Positions 23,635-32,233 of a stretch of DNA of 38,355 nucleotides are shown here, piece by piece. Location of the stretch: the NCBI GenBank assembly GCA_046714355.1, contig JBKKAR010000055.1, positions 1-38,355 of the forward strand. The letters are read 5' to 3'. This DNA comes from JACDAN01 sp046714355. Lineage in GTDB: Bacteria > Actinomycetota > Thermoleophilia > Gaiellales > Gaiellaceae. Every line of letters starts with the position of its first letter. The first letter of the stretch is position 1. Below the pieces are notes generated by a model. The model was not told the DNA's origin and ran no database searches. It saw only the letters and a program-made list of their open reading frames with translations. Made by a program: the position numbers and the translations under genes.

Positions 23635-26600
23635 TCAGGCGAGCGAGCGGGCCTCGGCACGCAGCGTGTCGGCCCGCTCGCCCTCGCCGTGCTGTTCGAG
23701 CGCGCTCGCAGCCAGCTCGAGCGACTCGGCCTCCCACCGCGTGATCCCCATCTCGCGAAAGAGTTTCGCCGCTTCCTCGGCCTGAGCCGCCGCATCGGCG
23801 AAGTCGCCTTGCTCCAGGCGGATGCGCGACACGGTCCGAAGCGTGTCCGCAACCGTGACCGAGTTGCCGATCGCACGCGACAGCTCCAGCGCCTTCGTGC
23901 ACTGCTCGAGAGCCTCCTCGTGGTCCCCGCCGAGTGCGAGCTTCTCCGCCAGGTTCGCGTAGCCGGTCGCTCGGCCGGTACCGTGGCCGATCCGCTCGAA
24001 CTCCTCGATCGCCCGTCGATCGCACGCGACCGCCTCGGCAAGCTCGCCGCGCTCCATCTCGGCCAGGCCGAGATTGATCAGGCAGGCCCCGATCTCCTCG
24101 GCGCTCCCCACGCGCTCGGCGAGCGCGAGCCCGCGGCGAAGCGCCTCGACGGCTTCGGCGGGCCGACCCGCATCGCGATGGGCATCGCCGACGATGCGCA
24201 GCGTCGACGCGAGCCCGCGCAGGTCCTCCAGCTCCGCGAAGATTCGCTCGGCTGCGAGCGCCTTCTCGAGCGCGGCCTCGTGCCGACCGCGGAGCGTCTC
24301 CGCCCGCGCCGTCTGCAGGAGCAGCTGACCCGCCACCTCGTCGTTTTGCGCGTCGTCGACTATCAGGCCGGCCTCGAACGCGTGGACTCCCTCGTCGTAG
24401 TGGCCGGCGACCGACAGCGTCCAGCCTTGCTCGAGCCAGAGCGGCCGCAGATCGCGCCCCTTGAGCGCTTCGGTCGAGAACGCCTGGTCGACGACTGCGA
24501 GCGCGTCCTCGAACTCGCCGCGTTTCCGGCGCGTTGAGGCGAGGCCGCGCCAGGCCCGTACGTCCTGGGTCGCGTCACGGACCTCGGTGTAGAGCTCGAG
24601 CGCGAGCTCGTAGTCGCCGATGAGTTCGTGGAGGTCTGCGAGCTCGAGCATGATGTCGGGCAGGTTCTCCGACAACGCTGGCTCAGTCTGTGCGACCTCC
24701 AGCGCTCGGCGGAGATGGACGATCGCTTCGGTATTCGCGAAGAGGCGCTTCGCGCGCTCGCCCGCTCGCACGAGGTAGTCGACGGCCTTGACGCCTGCAT
24801 CCCCGAGATACAGATGGCGCGCAAGCAGGTCGATGGCGTCGTCGCCGGCTCCGTAGAGCGTCTCGGCTACCTCGGCCACTCGGCGGTGCAGCTCGCGGCG
24901 CTTGCGGCGGAGAAGGCGCGAGTACGCAAGGTCCTGGACGAGTGCGTGGTGGAAGACAACGAGGTTCTCGCCGGCCTCGTCCGCTCGATCGAGCAAACCT
25001 CTTTCAACGAGCTGTGCGACGGAGGAGTCGAGGTCGTCGGGCTCCTCGCCGACGGCTTGAAGCAGCGAGAGGGGCACGCGGCGCCCGATCACGGATGCGG
25101 TTTGTAGGGCGGTCGCGGCTGGGCGCGGAAGGAGGTCGAAGCGCGCTGAGAGGACCTCTTCGATCGTCGCCGGCAACGTCCGCGCGTCCCACCCCGGCCG
25201 CATTTCCCAGCGATCGTCGACCCGGGCGAGTGCATCTCCGTCCTGCAGCGACCGAACGATTTCTTCGATGAAGAACGGATTGCCGGTCGCGCGCTCGGCG
25301 ACGAAATCCGCGAGACGTTCCGGCGGCGGCCCGCCGAGCAGCGTCCCGACAAGCTCGCGTACGCCGTCCGCATCGAGGGGCTCGAGCCGCACCGCGTGTC
25401 GCGCCGGCGCGATCGCGTCGACGACGTCCTGGGCTTCCGGGCGTGCGATCAGGTAGAGCATTGCCGCCTCGTCGGCGCAGGCGCGCACGAGCTCGCTCGC
25501 CACGGCGATCGTGGACTCGTCCGCCCAATGGAGATCCTCGAGCTCCAGCACGACGGGCCCCTCCCGGGCCAACGCGCGCAGCCAGGATGCAAAGGCTTCA
25601 TGCAGCTCGCGGCGAAAGGCCTCGGGCTCGAGGGACGCGACGTGGTCGTCTGCTCGCGAAGGCGGCAGGCCGAGCAGCCGAGCGAAATAGGGCACCACGT
25701 CCGGGACGAGGTGCAGTGCGGAGGCGAGCCGCTCTCGGGCCTGGTCGGGACGTTCGTCGCCGCGGATTTGCGCGACCTGCCGGAGGAGGTCGGCGAGCGG
25801 CCAGTACGCGAGTCCGGCGCCGTACGAAAGGCATCGGGCGTGCAGCCAGCGAATGCCGGTCGCCTCGCCGCGTGCACGGACGGCCGACGTCAGGCGCGAC
25901 TTCCCGACTCCCGGTTCACCGGTGACCGTGACGACGCCCCCCTCCCCCTGCGCGAGCGCCTCAAGGGCGTCTGTGATGACCGCGAGCTCGGCCTCACGGC
26001 CGACGAGCTCGGAAGGTGCCGCCCTCGCTGCGCGGCGCTCGCCGACGAGTCGCCAGGCATGGACGGGCTCGCTCTTGCCTTTCAGCATCAGCTCGCCGAC
26101 GGATTCGAAATCGAAGCGGCTCTGTGTGAGGCGGTACGTTGTGTCCGCGACGTAGGTCGTACCGGCCGGTGCCACAGACTCGAGCCGCTGCGCGAGGATG
26201 ATCGAGTCGCCGAGGACGCCGTAGTCCATCCGCGCCTCGCTCCCGTGGATCCGCGCGATCCCGTGCCCTGAGTTGACCCCGACGTGGAGTGTCAACTCGG
26301 CGTCGTAGGGCAGAATGGTGCAGAGGCGCTCGAGCTCGCTGTGCATCTCCGACGCCACGAGAAGCGCGCGGGCGGCGTCGTCCTCGTGGCTGACCGGGGC
26401 GCCGAAGAGCGCGAGCAGCGCGTCGCCCGCGAACTTCTCGACATAGCCTTCGTAGCGGTCGACGATCCTGCCCAGCGCGGAGATGACCGGATCAATTACC
26501 TCGATCAGCTCCTCGGGATCCAGACGGTCGGCGAGCGACGTGAAACCCGACACGTCGGCGAATAGCGCCGTGATCAGGCGCCGTTCCTGAGGAAGGTGCC

Positions 26601-26784
26601 CGCCCGTCTCGACGAGGCGGTCGGCGATGCGGCCGGACACGAAGCTGCGAAGCGCGGCGGCGACGTCGGGCGCGGCCGGCGCTTCCGCCGCAGGCGCTTT
26701 GGCTCCGCAGTGGCCGCAGAACCCCATTCCCGCCGGGTTCTCGCCGCCGCAGGCGGCGCAGCGCCACGACTCGCCGGTTTCCAC
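23635..26784 (-). CDS. Zinc-ribbon / class III nucleotide cyclase / AAA ATPase / TPR signalling protein
   Basis: 1049 residues. A zinc ribbon (CAACG, CGHCG; 9-27) is followed by a class III cyclase domain (about 65-240), a STAND-like ATPase (Walker A GEPGVGKS at 289-296, LELEDLHWAD) and many TPR-like helical pairs (about 620-1049). In the cyclase, metal Asp77 and Asp121, Lys117 and Arg200 are present, but the transition-state Asn in GDxVNxAxR is Ile196 (GDSIILAQR). Activity may be low or absent, leaving a nucleotide-sensing or scaffold role. No LuxR helix-turn-helix is seen. GTG 26784 starts right before the zinc ribbon. The stop is 3 bases from the convergent secreted-protein stop. Confidence 0.87.
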   Translation of the reverse strand: METGESWRCAACGGENPAGMGFCGHCGAKAPAAEAPAAPDVAAALRSFVSGRIADRLVETGGHLPQERRLITALFADVSGFTSLADRLDPEELIEVIDPVISALGRIVDRYEGYVEKFAGDALLALFGAPVSHEDDAARALLVASEMHSELERLCTILPYDAELTLHVGVNSGHGIARIHGSEARMDYGVLGDSIILAQRLESVAPAGTTYVADTTYRLTQSRFDFESVGELMLKGKSEPVHAWRLVGERRAARAAPSELVGREAELAVITDALEALAQGEGGVVTVTGEPGVGKSRLTSAVRARGEATGIRWLHARCLSYGAGLAYWPLADLLRQVAQIRGDERPDQARERLASALHLVPDVVPYFARLLGLPPSRADDHVASLEPEAFRRELHEAFASWLRALAREGPVVLELEDLHWADESTIAVASELVRACADEAAMLYLIARPEAQDVVDAIAPARHAVRLEPLDADGVRELVGTLLGGPPPERLADFVAERATGNPFFIEEIVRSLQDGDALARVDDRWEMRPGWDARTLPATIEEVLSARFDLLPRPAATALQTASVIGRRVPLSLLQAVGEEPDDLDSSVAQLVERGLLDRADEAGENLVVFHHALVQDLAYSRLLRRKRRELHRRVAEVAETLYGAGDDAIDLLARHLYLGDAGVKAVDYLVRAGERAKRLFANTEAIVHLRRALEVAQTEPALSENLPDIMLELADLHELIGDYELALELYTEVRDATQDVRAWRGLASTRRKRGEFEDALAVVDQAFSTEALKGRDLRPLWLEQGWTLSVAGHYDEGVHAFEAGLIVDDAQNDEVAGQLLLQTARAETLRGRHEAALEKALAAERIFAELEDLRGLASTLRIVGDAHRDAGRPAEAVEALRRGLALAERVGSAEEIGACLINLGLAEMERGELAEAVACDRRAIEEFERIGHGTGRATGYANLAEKLALGGDHEEALEQCTKALELSRAIGNSVTVADTLRTVSRIRLEQGDFADAAAQAEEAAKLFREMGITRWEAESLELAASALEQHGEGERADTLRAEARSLA

Positions 26785-26937
26785 GGGACAAGCATAGGCA
26801 CGCCACCATGGGTCGAAAATACGTGAGGGGTGCCATTTGCGCCTTCTCCGGGCGAGGCGCCCTGCTTGCGGCTGCCGCTTGTCACCTGCCGCGGTCATCG
26901 AGCCAGACGCTTCTGGTCACACGCGCACGCTGCTGCG

Positions 26938-27057
26938 ATGGCACCAGGCGCTCGTGCGCTGCTGATCGTCCTCGGCCAGGTCCCGAGCTTGGTGGAGGTC
27001 GTTGCGGTCGGGCTCGTCGTGACGTCCGTCGCGATCCACCGGGAGCCGTCCGGCTAG
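26938..27057 (+). pseudogene. C-terminal remnant of an EamA/DMT-type transporter
   Basis: A frame ending in TAG 27057 encodes ALLIVLGQVPSLVEVVAVG followed by LVVTSVAIHREPSG. This closely resembles the last two helices of drug/metabolite EamA exporters (pattern LGxxPSxxExxGxxLVxxGVAxHR). Nothing upstream in any frame continues the transporter; the first nine helices are missing. It lies in the 284-base gap between the cyclase and thioesterase genes, so the remaining space also carries their divergent promoters. Confidence 0.45.
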
Positions 27058-27068
27058 ATTCGGGTTGG

Positions 27069-27476
27069 ATGAATCAGAATTCCCGCGAGATGAACTTCGT
27101 TGAGCCGTCACCGTTCGACAGTCACTACGGTCTGGAGATCGACGAGGCTACGGACGAGGTCGTTCGTGGTCGCGTCCCGGTGTGTGAGCACGTTCTCCAG
27201 CCGGTCGGCCTCGTGCACGGCGGCGTCCATGCGTCGATCGCCGAGGCGCTCGCCTCCGTGGGGACGAACGTCGGTGTGGTGCCGGAGGGGAAGATCGGTC
27301 TCGGCCAGTCGAACAACTCGAGCTTCCTGCGACCGATCTCCGAGGGAACGATCCACGCCGTTGCCCGGAGGCGGCACCGCGGGCGGACGACATGGATCTG
27401 GGACGTGGAGATGACGGACGACCAGGACCGGCTCTGCGCGGTCAGTCGGGTGACGATCGCCGTCCGCGAGATCTAG
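27069..27476 (+). CDS. Hotdog-fold thioesterase (PaaI/MenI-like)
   Basis: 135 residues, the usual size. CEHVLQPVGLVHGGVHASIAEA holds the HGG loop and the likely catalytic Glu, represented by GLVHGGVHAS and IAEALASVGTN; the sheet continues with GQSNNSSFLRPISEG. The family hydrolyses acyl-CoA thioesters such as phenylacetyl-CoA products or dihydroxynaphthoyl-CoA. A MenI role would fit the UbiA/MenA-like gene 10 kb away, but there is no direct link. ATG 27069 or 27090 could be the start. It ends before a strong terminator. Confidence 0.82.
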   Translation: MNQNSREMNFVEPSPFDSHYGLEIDEATDEVVRGRVPVCEHVLQPVGLVHGGVHASIAEALASVGTNVGVVPEGKIGLGQSNNSSFLRPISEGTIHAVARRRHRGRTTWIWDVEMTDDQDRLCAVSRVTIAVREI

Positions 27477-27545
27477 CCGGCGTCCGGTCTCCGAGCCCGT
27501 CGGCTTTTCCTACGCTACGACGCCATCCTCACGTACCCGAGAACG

Positions 27546-27573
27546 AAAGAGCCCCGCCAAGGCGGGGCTCTTT
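27546..27573. terminator. Perfect bidirectional terminator hairpin
   Basis: AAAGAGCCCCGCC (27546-27558) and GGCGGGGCTCTTT (27561-27573) are exact reverse complements with a 2-base spacer. The stem ends in A on one side and T on the other, so it gives a T run in both directions. It lies between the convergent thioesterase (stop 27476) and Lys-rich secreted protein (stop 27578) genes. Confidence 0.85.
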
Positions 27574-27577
27574 GCGT

Positions 27578-28033
27578 CTAGCCCTTCGGGCCCTTCTTCT
27601 TGCCCTTCTTCTTGCCCTTCTGCTTGCCCTTTTCGGGCTTGTTCTTCTTCTGCGACTTGCACTTCCCGAGCTTGTCTCCGCGCTTCAAATTGCGCTGAGC
27701 CTTTCGGGCGCCCTTGGCCTTGACCGTCTGCTTCTTGCCGTTCTTGGTCTTGTGGCACATGGTGAAGACGGCCGTCGAGCACGGACCGAGCGCGTCTCCG
27801 TGTCGCAGGTGCGCCTTGACCGCGTTCCGCGATACGCGGATCGTGCGGAACGGGTTCTTCTTCGAGCCCGTGCGGTGGCAAATGGTTACCTTGCGCTCGT
27901 ACTGGGAGGCGGACGCCGGAGCGCTCGCGGGCGAAACCGCTGCACCGACGGATCCCATCCCCGCGACGGCGAAGGCTGTGACTACCCCGGCGACGACACC
28001 GAACGTGGTGCCGCGCCTGAAACGTTCTCTCAT
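27578..28033 (-). CDS. Lys-rich secreted protein with two CHRTG-type repeats
   Basis: 151 residues. An N-terminal signal segment (RERFRRGTTFGVVAGVV, through about residue 40) precedes two related motifs: VTICHRTGSKKNPFRTIRV to AHLRHGDALGPC, and FTMCHKTKNGKKQTVKAK to RNLKRGDKLGKC. The paired Cys in each unit suggest small disulfide-closed domains seen in many predicted extracellular proteins. The C-terminus is a very basic tail with repeated KGKKKGKKK units, coded by repeated CTTGCCCTTCTT-type DNA. It could bind acidic wall polymers or nucleic acid outside the cell (inference). ATG 28033 is chosen over a longer frame because the signal sequence starts there. Confidence 0.75.
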   Translation of the reverse strand: MRERFRRGTTFGVVAGVVTAFAVAGMGSVGAAVSPASAPASASQYERKVTICHRTGSKKNPFRTIRVSRNAVKAHLRHGDALGPCSTAVFTMCHKTKNGKKQTVKAKGARKAQRNLKRGDKLGKCKSQKKNKPEKGKQKGKKKGKKKGPKG

Positions 28034-28109
28034 CGTCCTCGGAACCTCCTGGTCGTTTTGCGGCGTGCCGCATCGTGCGGCCGGGGGGCCGGCGGTCACT
28101 CTACCCGCG

Positions 28110-29873
28110 TTATCGGCCCGCGAACCCCAATTCCTGAAGCTCCGGGCTCAACGGATTGAGGGATGCCGCCCGCGCCCAGGCTGCGTGCTGCTCCGTCCCT
28201 TCGCTTGCCAGGCCGAGATCGAGCCAGAGCTCCCAGTTGTCCGGGTCCTGCTCGAGCGCGCGCCGGAAGCTGTGTCGGGCGGCAGCGTTCGCTCCCGCGG
28301 CGAGGTCGGACTCCCCGAGCAGGCGCCACGGTTCGGCCGACCACGGCTGCAGGCGCTGGGCCGTCCGCGCTCGATCGGCGGACTCAGAGAAATCCGCACG
28401 GTCGGCAGCGGCGGCCGACTCGGCGAGCACGCGGTTGCCCGCGTATGCGAGGAGAGCGAGGCCGCAGAGGGCCACCGGCGCGATCGCCGCGAGCCGCGGG
28501 AGTCGCGGGCCCGTCGGCGGGACGACCAGCGCCGCCGCTGACGCGATCGCCGCGACCGTCACAGCAGGGAGCTCCCAATCCCAGTCCTGAGCGGCATGTA
28601 GGAGGAAGGCTGCGTACGGCGCCAGGGCGACCGGTGTCCACCGAGAGCGCCGCCCGGCGAGCGGGGCCGCGAGTGCAACGGCGAGCAGGAGCAGGCCGAA
28701 CGGCCCGAGCTCGGCAAGCATCTCGAGGTAGAGGCTGTGGGCGTCTCGCACCGGCTGCGGGATCGGCCGCTCCGCGAGCCAGGTCCGGGCGTATGTCCCC
28801 GCGCCCTCCCCGAGGAGCGGCGCGTCCTGGAAGGAGTTCCACGCGACGCCCCAGTAGTCGGCGCGGTTGCTGCCGGACGCGGTGAGCAGCCGGCCACCGA
28901 CATCGCCGTGGACTGGCGCCGGGGCTTCCCTGAACTTCTCGTAGGCGCCGCCCGGGCCTCCCAGCCGGACGAGAACCGCCACAGCAGCCGCTAGCGGGAT
29001 CCCCACCAGTGCTGCAGCGAAGGCCGTTCGGGCCGGCCGCGTTACCGTGATCCTCACGGAACGGAGCGCCGCTGCGGTCGCTGCGGAAGCGGCGCAGAGG
29101 AGGAGGATCACGATCGCGAGCGCGGCGCCTGTGTCCAGCGCATGCGAGGCGAGGACGGCGGCGGCCGCGAGCGGTACGAGCGCCGCGGCAGTGGCGGCGA
29201 GCTGAAGCCGGGCCGGACCGACGGCGACTCCCATTGCCAGCCCGAATGCGAGCGCGAGCCACGCTCCACGCCCGTACGTGAAGAGGAGCGTGGCGGCGAG
29301 GAGCGGCACCGGCGCAGCGGCGGCGACCGCAGATCCGGTGCGCACGGCGCGAGCCGTGAAGCCGGTGGCGAGGACCAGACCCATCACCGCCAGAACGGCT
29401 ACGCCGTTCGCGTAGCCAATCGGCTCCGACAGCCGGTCGGCCGCCCCCGGGTCGGCTGAGAGCGGCACCTCCGGGTCCCCGAGCAGCCAGCGGGCAAGCC
29501 CCACGCCACAGAGGAGGCTGGTCGCTCCCAGCAAACCGGCCAGCAGCGCGGGGCCGGAGCCCGCCAAGACGAAGACGGCAGCCGCGCCGAGGTAGACGAG
29601 GATCCGCTCGATCTCCAGCACGGAAGCCGCCACGTCGCTCGACCACAGAACCGAGGCAGCCGTCCACGCTGTCAGGCCCGCCAGGCCGGCGACGAGCGCG
29701 AGCGCCGGCCGGGTGGGGCGCTCGACGCCTCGCCAGAGCAGCACGGCCAGAACGGCGAGGACGACGACGGCGCTCCAGCCCCAGGCGGTCGCTGCGTACC
29801 CGCCCTCGTCGAGCCCCAGCGCGGCGATGAGCGCGAATGCCCCGAGCGCCGGGATCCACTCGCGGGCGTCCAC
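28110..29873 (-). CDS. O-antigen ligase/polymerase (Wzy_C) family membrane protein with C-terminal TPRs
   Basis: 587 residues. Roughly 12 hydrophobic helices fill residues 1-460. The large loop carries WGVAWNSFQDAPLLGEGAGT and RDAHSLYLEMLAELGPFGLL, the hallmark of WaaL/Wzy proteins that join or polymerise glycans from lipid carriers outside the membrane. The last 80 residues (LQPWSAEPWRLLGESDLAAG, FRRALEQDPDNWELWLDLGL) form two TPR units. GTG 29873 is the start, three bases after the upstream M15 peptidase stop. The acceptor is unknown; teichoic acid, arabinan-like or glycoprotein glycans are all possible. Confidence 0.85.
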   Translation of the reverse strand: MDAREWIPALGAFALIAALGLDEGGYAATAWGWSAVVVLAVLAVLLWRGVERPTRPALALVAGLAGLTAWTAASVLWSSDVAASVLEIERILVYLGAAAVFVLAGSGPALLAGLLGATSLLCGVGLARWLLGDPEVPLSADPGAADRLSEPIGYANGVAVLAVMGLVLATGFTARAVRTGSAVAAAAPVPLLAATLLFTYGRGAWLALAFGLAMGVAVGPARLQLAATAAALVPLAAAAVLASHALDTGAALAIVILLLCAASAATAAALRSVRITVTRPARTAFAAALVGIPLAAAVAVLVRLGGPGGAYEKFREAPAPVHGDVGGRLLTASGSNRADYWGVAWNSFQDAPLLGEGAGTYARTWLAERPIPQPVRDAHSLYLEMLAELGPFGLLLLAVALAAPLAGRRSRWTPVALAPYAAFLLHAAQDWDWELPAVTVAAIASAAALVVPPTGPRLPRLAAIAPVALCGLALLAYAGNRVLAESAAAADRADFSESADRARTAQRLQPWSAEPWRLLGESDLAAGANAAARHSFRRALEQDPDNWELWLDLGLASEGTEQHAAWARAASLNPLSPELQELGFAGR

Positions 29874-29876
29874 TCC

Positions 29877-30503
29877 CTAGCGGCCGCTCGTCGAGAAGTG
29901 CTGGTAGTCCTTCGACGACTGCCACCGGCCACCCCAGAACCACCCGGCGTCGTCGAACGCGCGAACGAGGACGCCTGACCGGATCGCCATCCCCGCTCGG
30001 CGCCTGGAACGGTCGATGTACGCCCTGCCGGCCGGTGGCTCGACGCGTCCGCCGTGAACGTAGGGGTTCTCGACGGGGTTGACGTCGATCGCCTTCCCGT
30101 AGGCGTGCTCGGACCACGAGCCTGACGCCCCGACTCGGCGGCAGTTGAAGCCGGACGTGTTGTCCCCCGCCATCGACGCGTCGTCGCTGCCCTTGTAGAC
30201 CTCGACGCCGAGCATCCGGCGGATCGGAAAGTGGGCCTCGTAGAGGCGTCGGAAGACGGCGACGATCTGCGTGACGACCGATGCGTGGACGATGACGGCG
30301 CCGGTTCGAGATTTCCCGTCGAAGCCCCAATGACGCATGCGGATGGCTCGCAGCTGAGACGGGCCGAGCGGGCAACCCGGGCGGTACGAGTAGCGTAGGT
30401 CGGCCTTCGTGACCCTCGACACAATGGCGGTGAACTGCGGCGGAGCGGCCGTGCTCGTCGCCGGCAGGAGCAGCAAAAACGCCGCGACAACGAGCTTCGC
30501 CAT
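29877..30503 (-). CDS. Secreted M15-type peptidoglycan peptidase (VanY/CwlK-like)
   Basis: 208 residues with a signal peptide (AKLVVAAFLLLLPATSTAA). The zinc site is visible in order: SMAGDNTSGFNCR, SEHAYGKAIDVNP (His and Asp ligands) and the last His in KDYQHFS. M15 enzymes cleave D,D- or L-Ala-D-Glu bonds of the wall. Three bases separate it from the O-antigen-ligase-like gene, so it is co-transcribed, and it is divergent from an L,D-transpeptidase over 24 bases. The four-gene block looks like cell-wall work. Confidence 0.85.
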   Translation of the reverse strand: MAKLVVAAFLLLLPATSTAAPPQFTAIVSRVTKADLRYSYRPGCPLGPSQLRAIRMRHWGFDGKSRTGAVIVHASVVTQIVAVFRRLYEAHFPIRRMLGVEVYKGSDDASMAGDNTSGFNCRRVGASGSWSEHAYGKAIDVNPVENPYVHGGRVEPPAGRAYIDRSRRRAGMAIRSGVLVRAFDDAGWFWGGRWQSSKDYQHFSTSGR

Positions 30504-30527
30504 GGCCCGAGGGTAGTCTCAGCAGCC

Positions 30528-31232
30528 GTGCGCTGGCTCATCGTCCCGCTCATCGCGACTGCGGCGCTCTTGGCTTCCGGCCCGACGACCGGCGTCGCGG
30601 CGAAGTGCGCCCCGAACCTGGCGAACCGTCTACAAACGGTCGGCGCGGCAGATCAGTTGATCACCGTCGAGGCATCCCGCTACAGGACGACCTACGCGAC
30701 ACTTCGGCGCTGGAGCCGCACGGGCGAATGCTTCGTTCCAGTCGGCGCCCCCTGGACGGCCCGCCTGGGGGTGAACGGGATCAAGGACCGCCGCCGGGAG
30801 GGTGACGGGACGACCCCGACGGGTGTCTACTCGATCGGCCCGGTCATGTACGGGAGCGCGCCGAACCCGGGCGTCCGCTTCCGCTACCGCAAGGTCGTCT
30901 GCGGCGATTGGTGGGTCGAGGATCCCGCCTCCCCGGCGTACAACACGTTGCAGCACGTCCCGTGCGGTCGTCGTCCGCCCTTCCGCACGCCGACTCCCGG
31001 CATGTGGCAGGACCCGGTCGCCTACCGTCACCTGGCCGTGATCGAGTACAACATGCGACCGGTCGTCCCGGGCCGCGGCTCGGGAATCTTCCTCCACGTC
31101 TCGAAGGGCAGGCCGACCGCCGGTTGCATCAGCCTTCCGGCGAGTCAGCTGATCGCGACGCTCCGCTGGCTTCGGCCGGGGGAGAGGCCGCTGATCGCGA
31201 TCGGGACCAGGGAGACGTTCCGCCGCCTCTGA
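30528..31232 (+). CDS. Secreted L,D-transpeptidase (YkuD) family protein
   Basis: 234 residues from GTG 30528. An N-terminal signal (RWLIVPLIATAALLASG) precedes the catalytic domain; GIFLHVSKGRPTAGCISLP contains the conserved His and the nucleophilic Cys of the SxGC motif. The enzyme makes 3-3 cross-links or attaches proteins to the wall, and resists most penicillins. Its last 104 bases overlap the 3' end of the opposite-strand membrane protein gene, which seems to be readthrough of that broken gene. Confidence 0.87.
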   Translation: MRWLIVPLIATAALLASGPTTGVAAKCAPNLANRLQTVGAADQLITVEASRYRTTYATLRRWSRTGECFVPVGAPWTARLGVNGIKDRRREGDGTTPTGVYSIGPVMYGSAPNPGVRFRYRKVVCGDWWVEDPASPAYNTLQHVPCGRRPPFRTPTPGMWQDPVAYRHLAVIEYNMRPVVPGRGSGIFLHVSKGRPTAGCISLPASQLIATLRWLRPGERPLIAIGTRETFRRL

Positions 31233-32224
31233 CCGTCGCCGCCGCGACCAGCCCGAGGACGATCGTGGGAATCATGGTCAGGAAGCGGTAGACCAGCACC
31301 GCGGCGACGACCCCCGGGTTGTTCCCGCCGAAGCCCACCAGCGCGCCCGTCAGGCCCAGCTCGACGACACCGATGCCTCCAGGCGTGATCGGGATCGTGC
31401 CGAGTAGGCGGGCCAGCGACCAGGCGGCGAACGCCTCGACGATCGAGACCTCCGACGGCGGCACGTCCAGAGCGCGTAGCGACACGACGAGCACGAGGAA
31501 GACGGTGAGCGTGCCGGGCGTACGTCGCAAGGGTCGGGACGTGCCAGCGGCGGCGGAGCAGGTCGACCGCGTCGCCACGGAAGCGCTCGAAGCTGGCGCC
31601 GCTCCAGGGCACCGGCCGCCGGCCGAGCCTGGCAAGCGCCCGGTCGACCGTCCGCGCCGTCAGATCGCCGATCCGCAACGCCGTCCGGCCACTGGAGAGG
31701 ACGGCGGCGAACGCGGCGGCCGCGACCCCGAGAACGACTCCGCCCACGAATCCGGCCGTGGCAAGCACCGGCGAGTCGGCGCCGAAAGCGGCGAGCAGAA
31801 CGACCGCGATGATCGGGTAGGACAGGTTCGCGAACTGATTCCAGAGACTGACGAGGGTGACAGCCCGGCCGATGTCCCGGGCGCGAAAGCCCCAGCGGCG
31901 GAGGATTCCGTATGCGCCCGCGATACCGACCGCTGCTCCGCCGGGAACGACCATGGAGAGGGCCGTCGAGACCTGGGTCAGGATCAGCGCGGAACGGAAC
32001 GGCAGGCCGGGCAGGACGACCTGCCACGGCGGCGCGAACGTGACGAGGTTGAGAACCGCGACGGCGGCGAGGGCGACCGTCCACGTCCACGAGAGCCTCT
32101 TGAGGACGCCCCAGACGTCGCGGTAGTCCGCGATCTGCGGCAGGAAGAACGCGAAAGTTGCGAGGACGAAGACGACGCCCAGGGCCGCGATGAGGAGCCG
32201 GCGCGGCGACTGCCGAGCGAGCAT
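31129..32224 (-). pseudogene. LPG-synthase-TM/UPF0104-type membrane protein, frameshifted
   Basis: The first 235 residues from ATG 32224 read well (LNLVTFAPPWQVVLPGLPF, VVPGGAAVGIAGAYGIL) up to RRWHVPTLATYA near 31520. The correct continuation is one base out of phase: GTLTVFLVLVVSLRALDV, then RLLGTIPITPGGIGVVELGL and YRFLTMIPTIVLGL, the typical end of flippase-like LPG-synthase membrane domains (about 330-350 residues). The original frame runs on as Arg-rich nonsense to 31145; the shifted frame runs to 31129, past the likely old stop and into the L,D-transpeptidase gene. Either a real +1 frameshift or an assembly error. Intact, it would move or modify lipids in the membrane. Confidence 0.75.
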
Positions 32225-32233
32225 CGCGAACCG

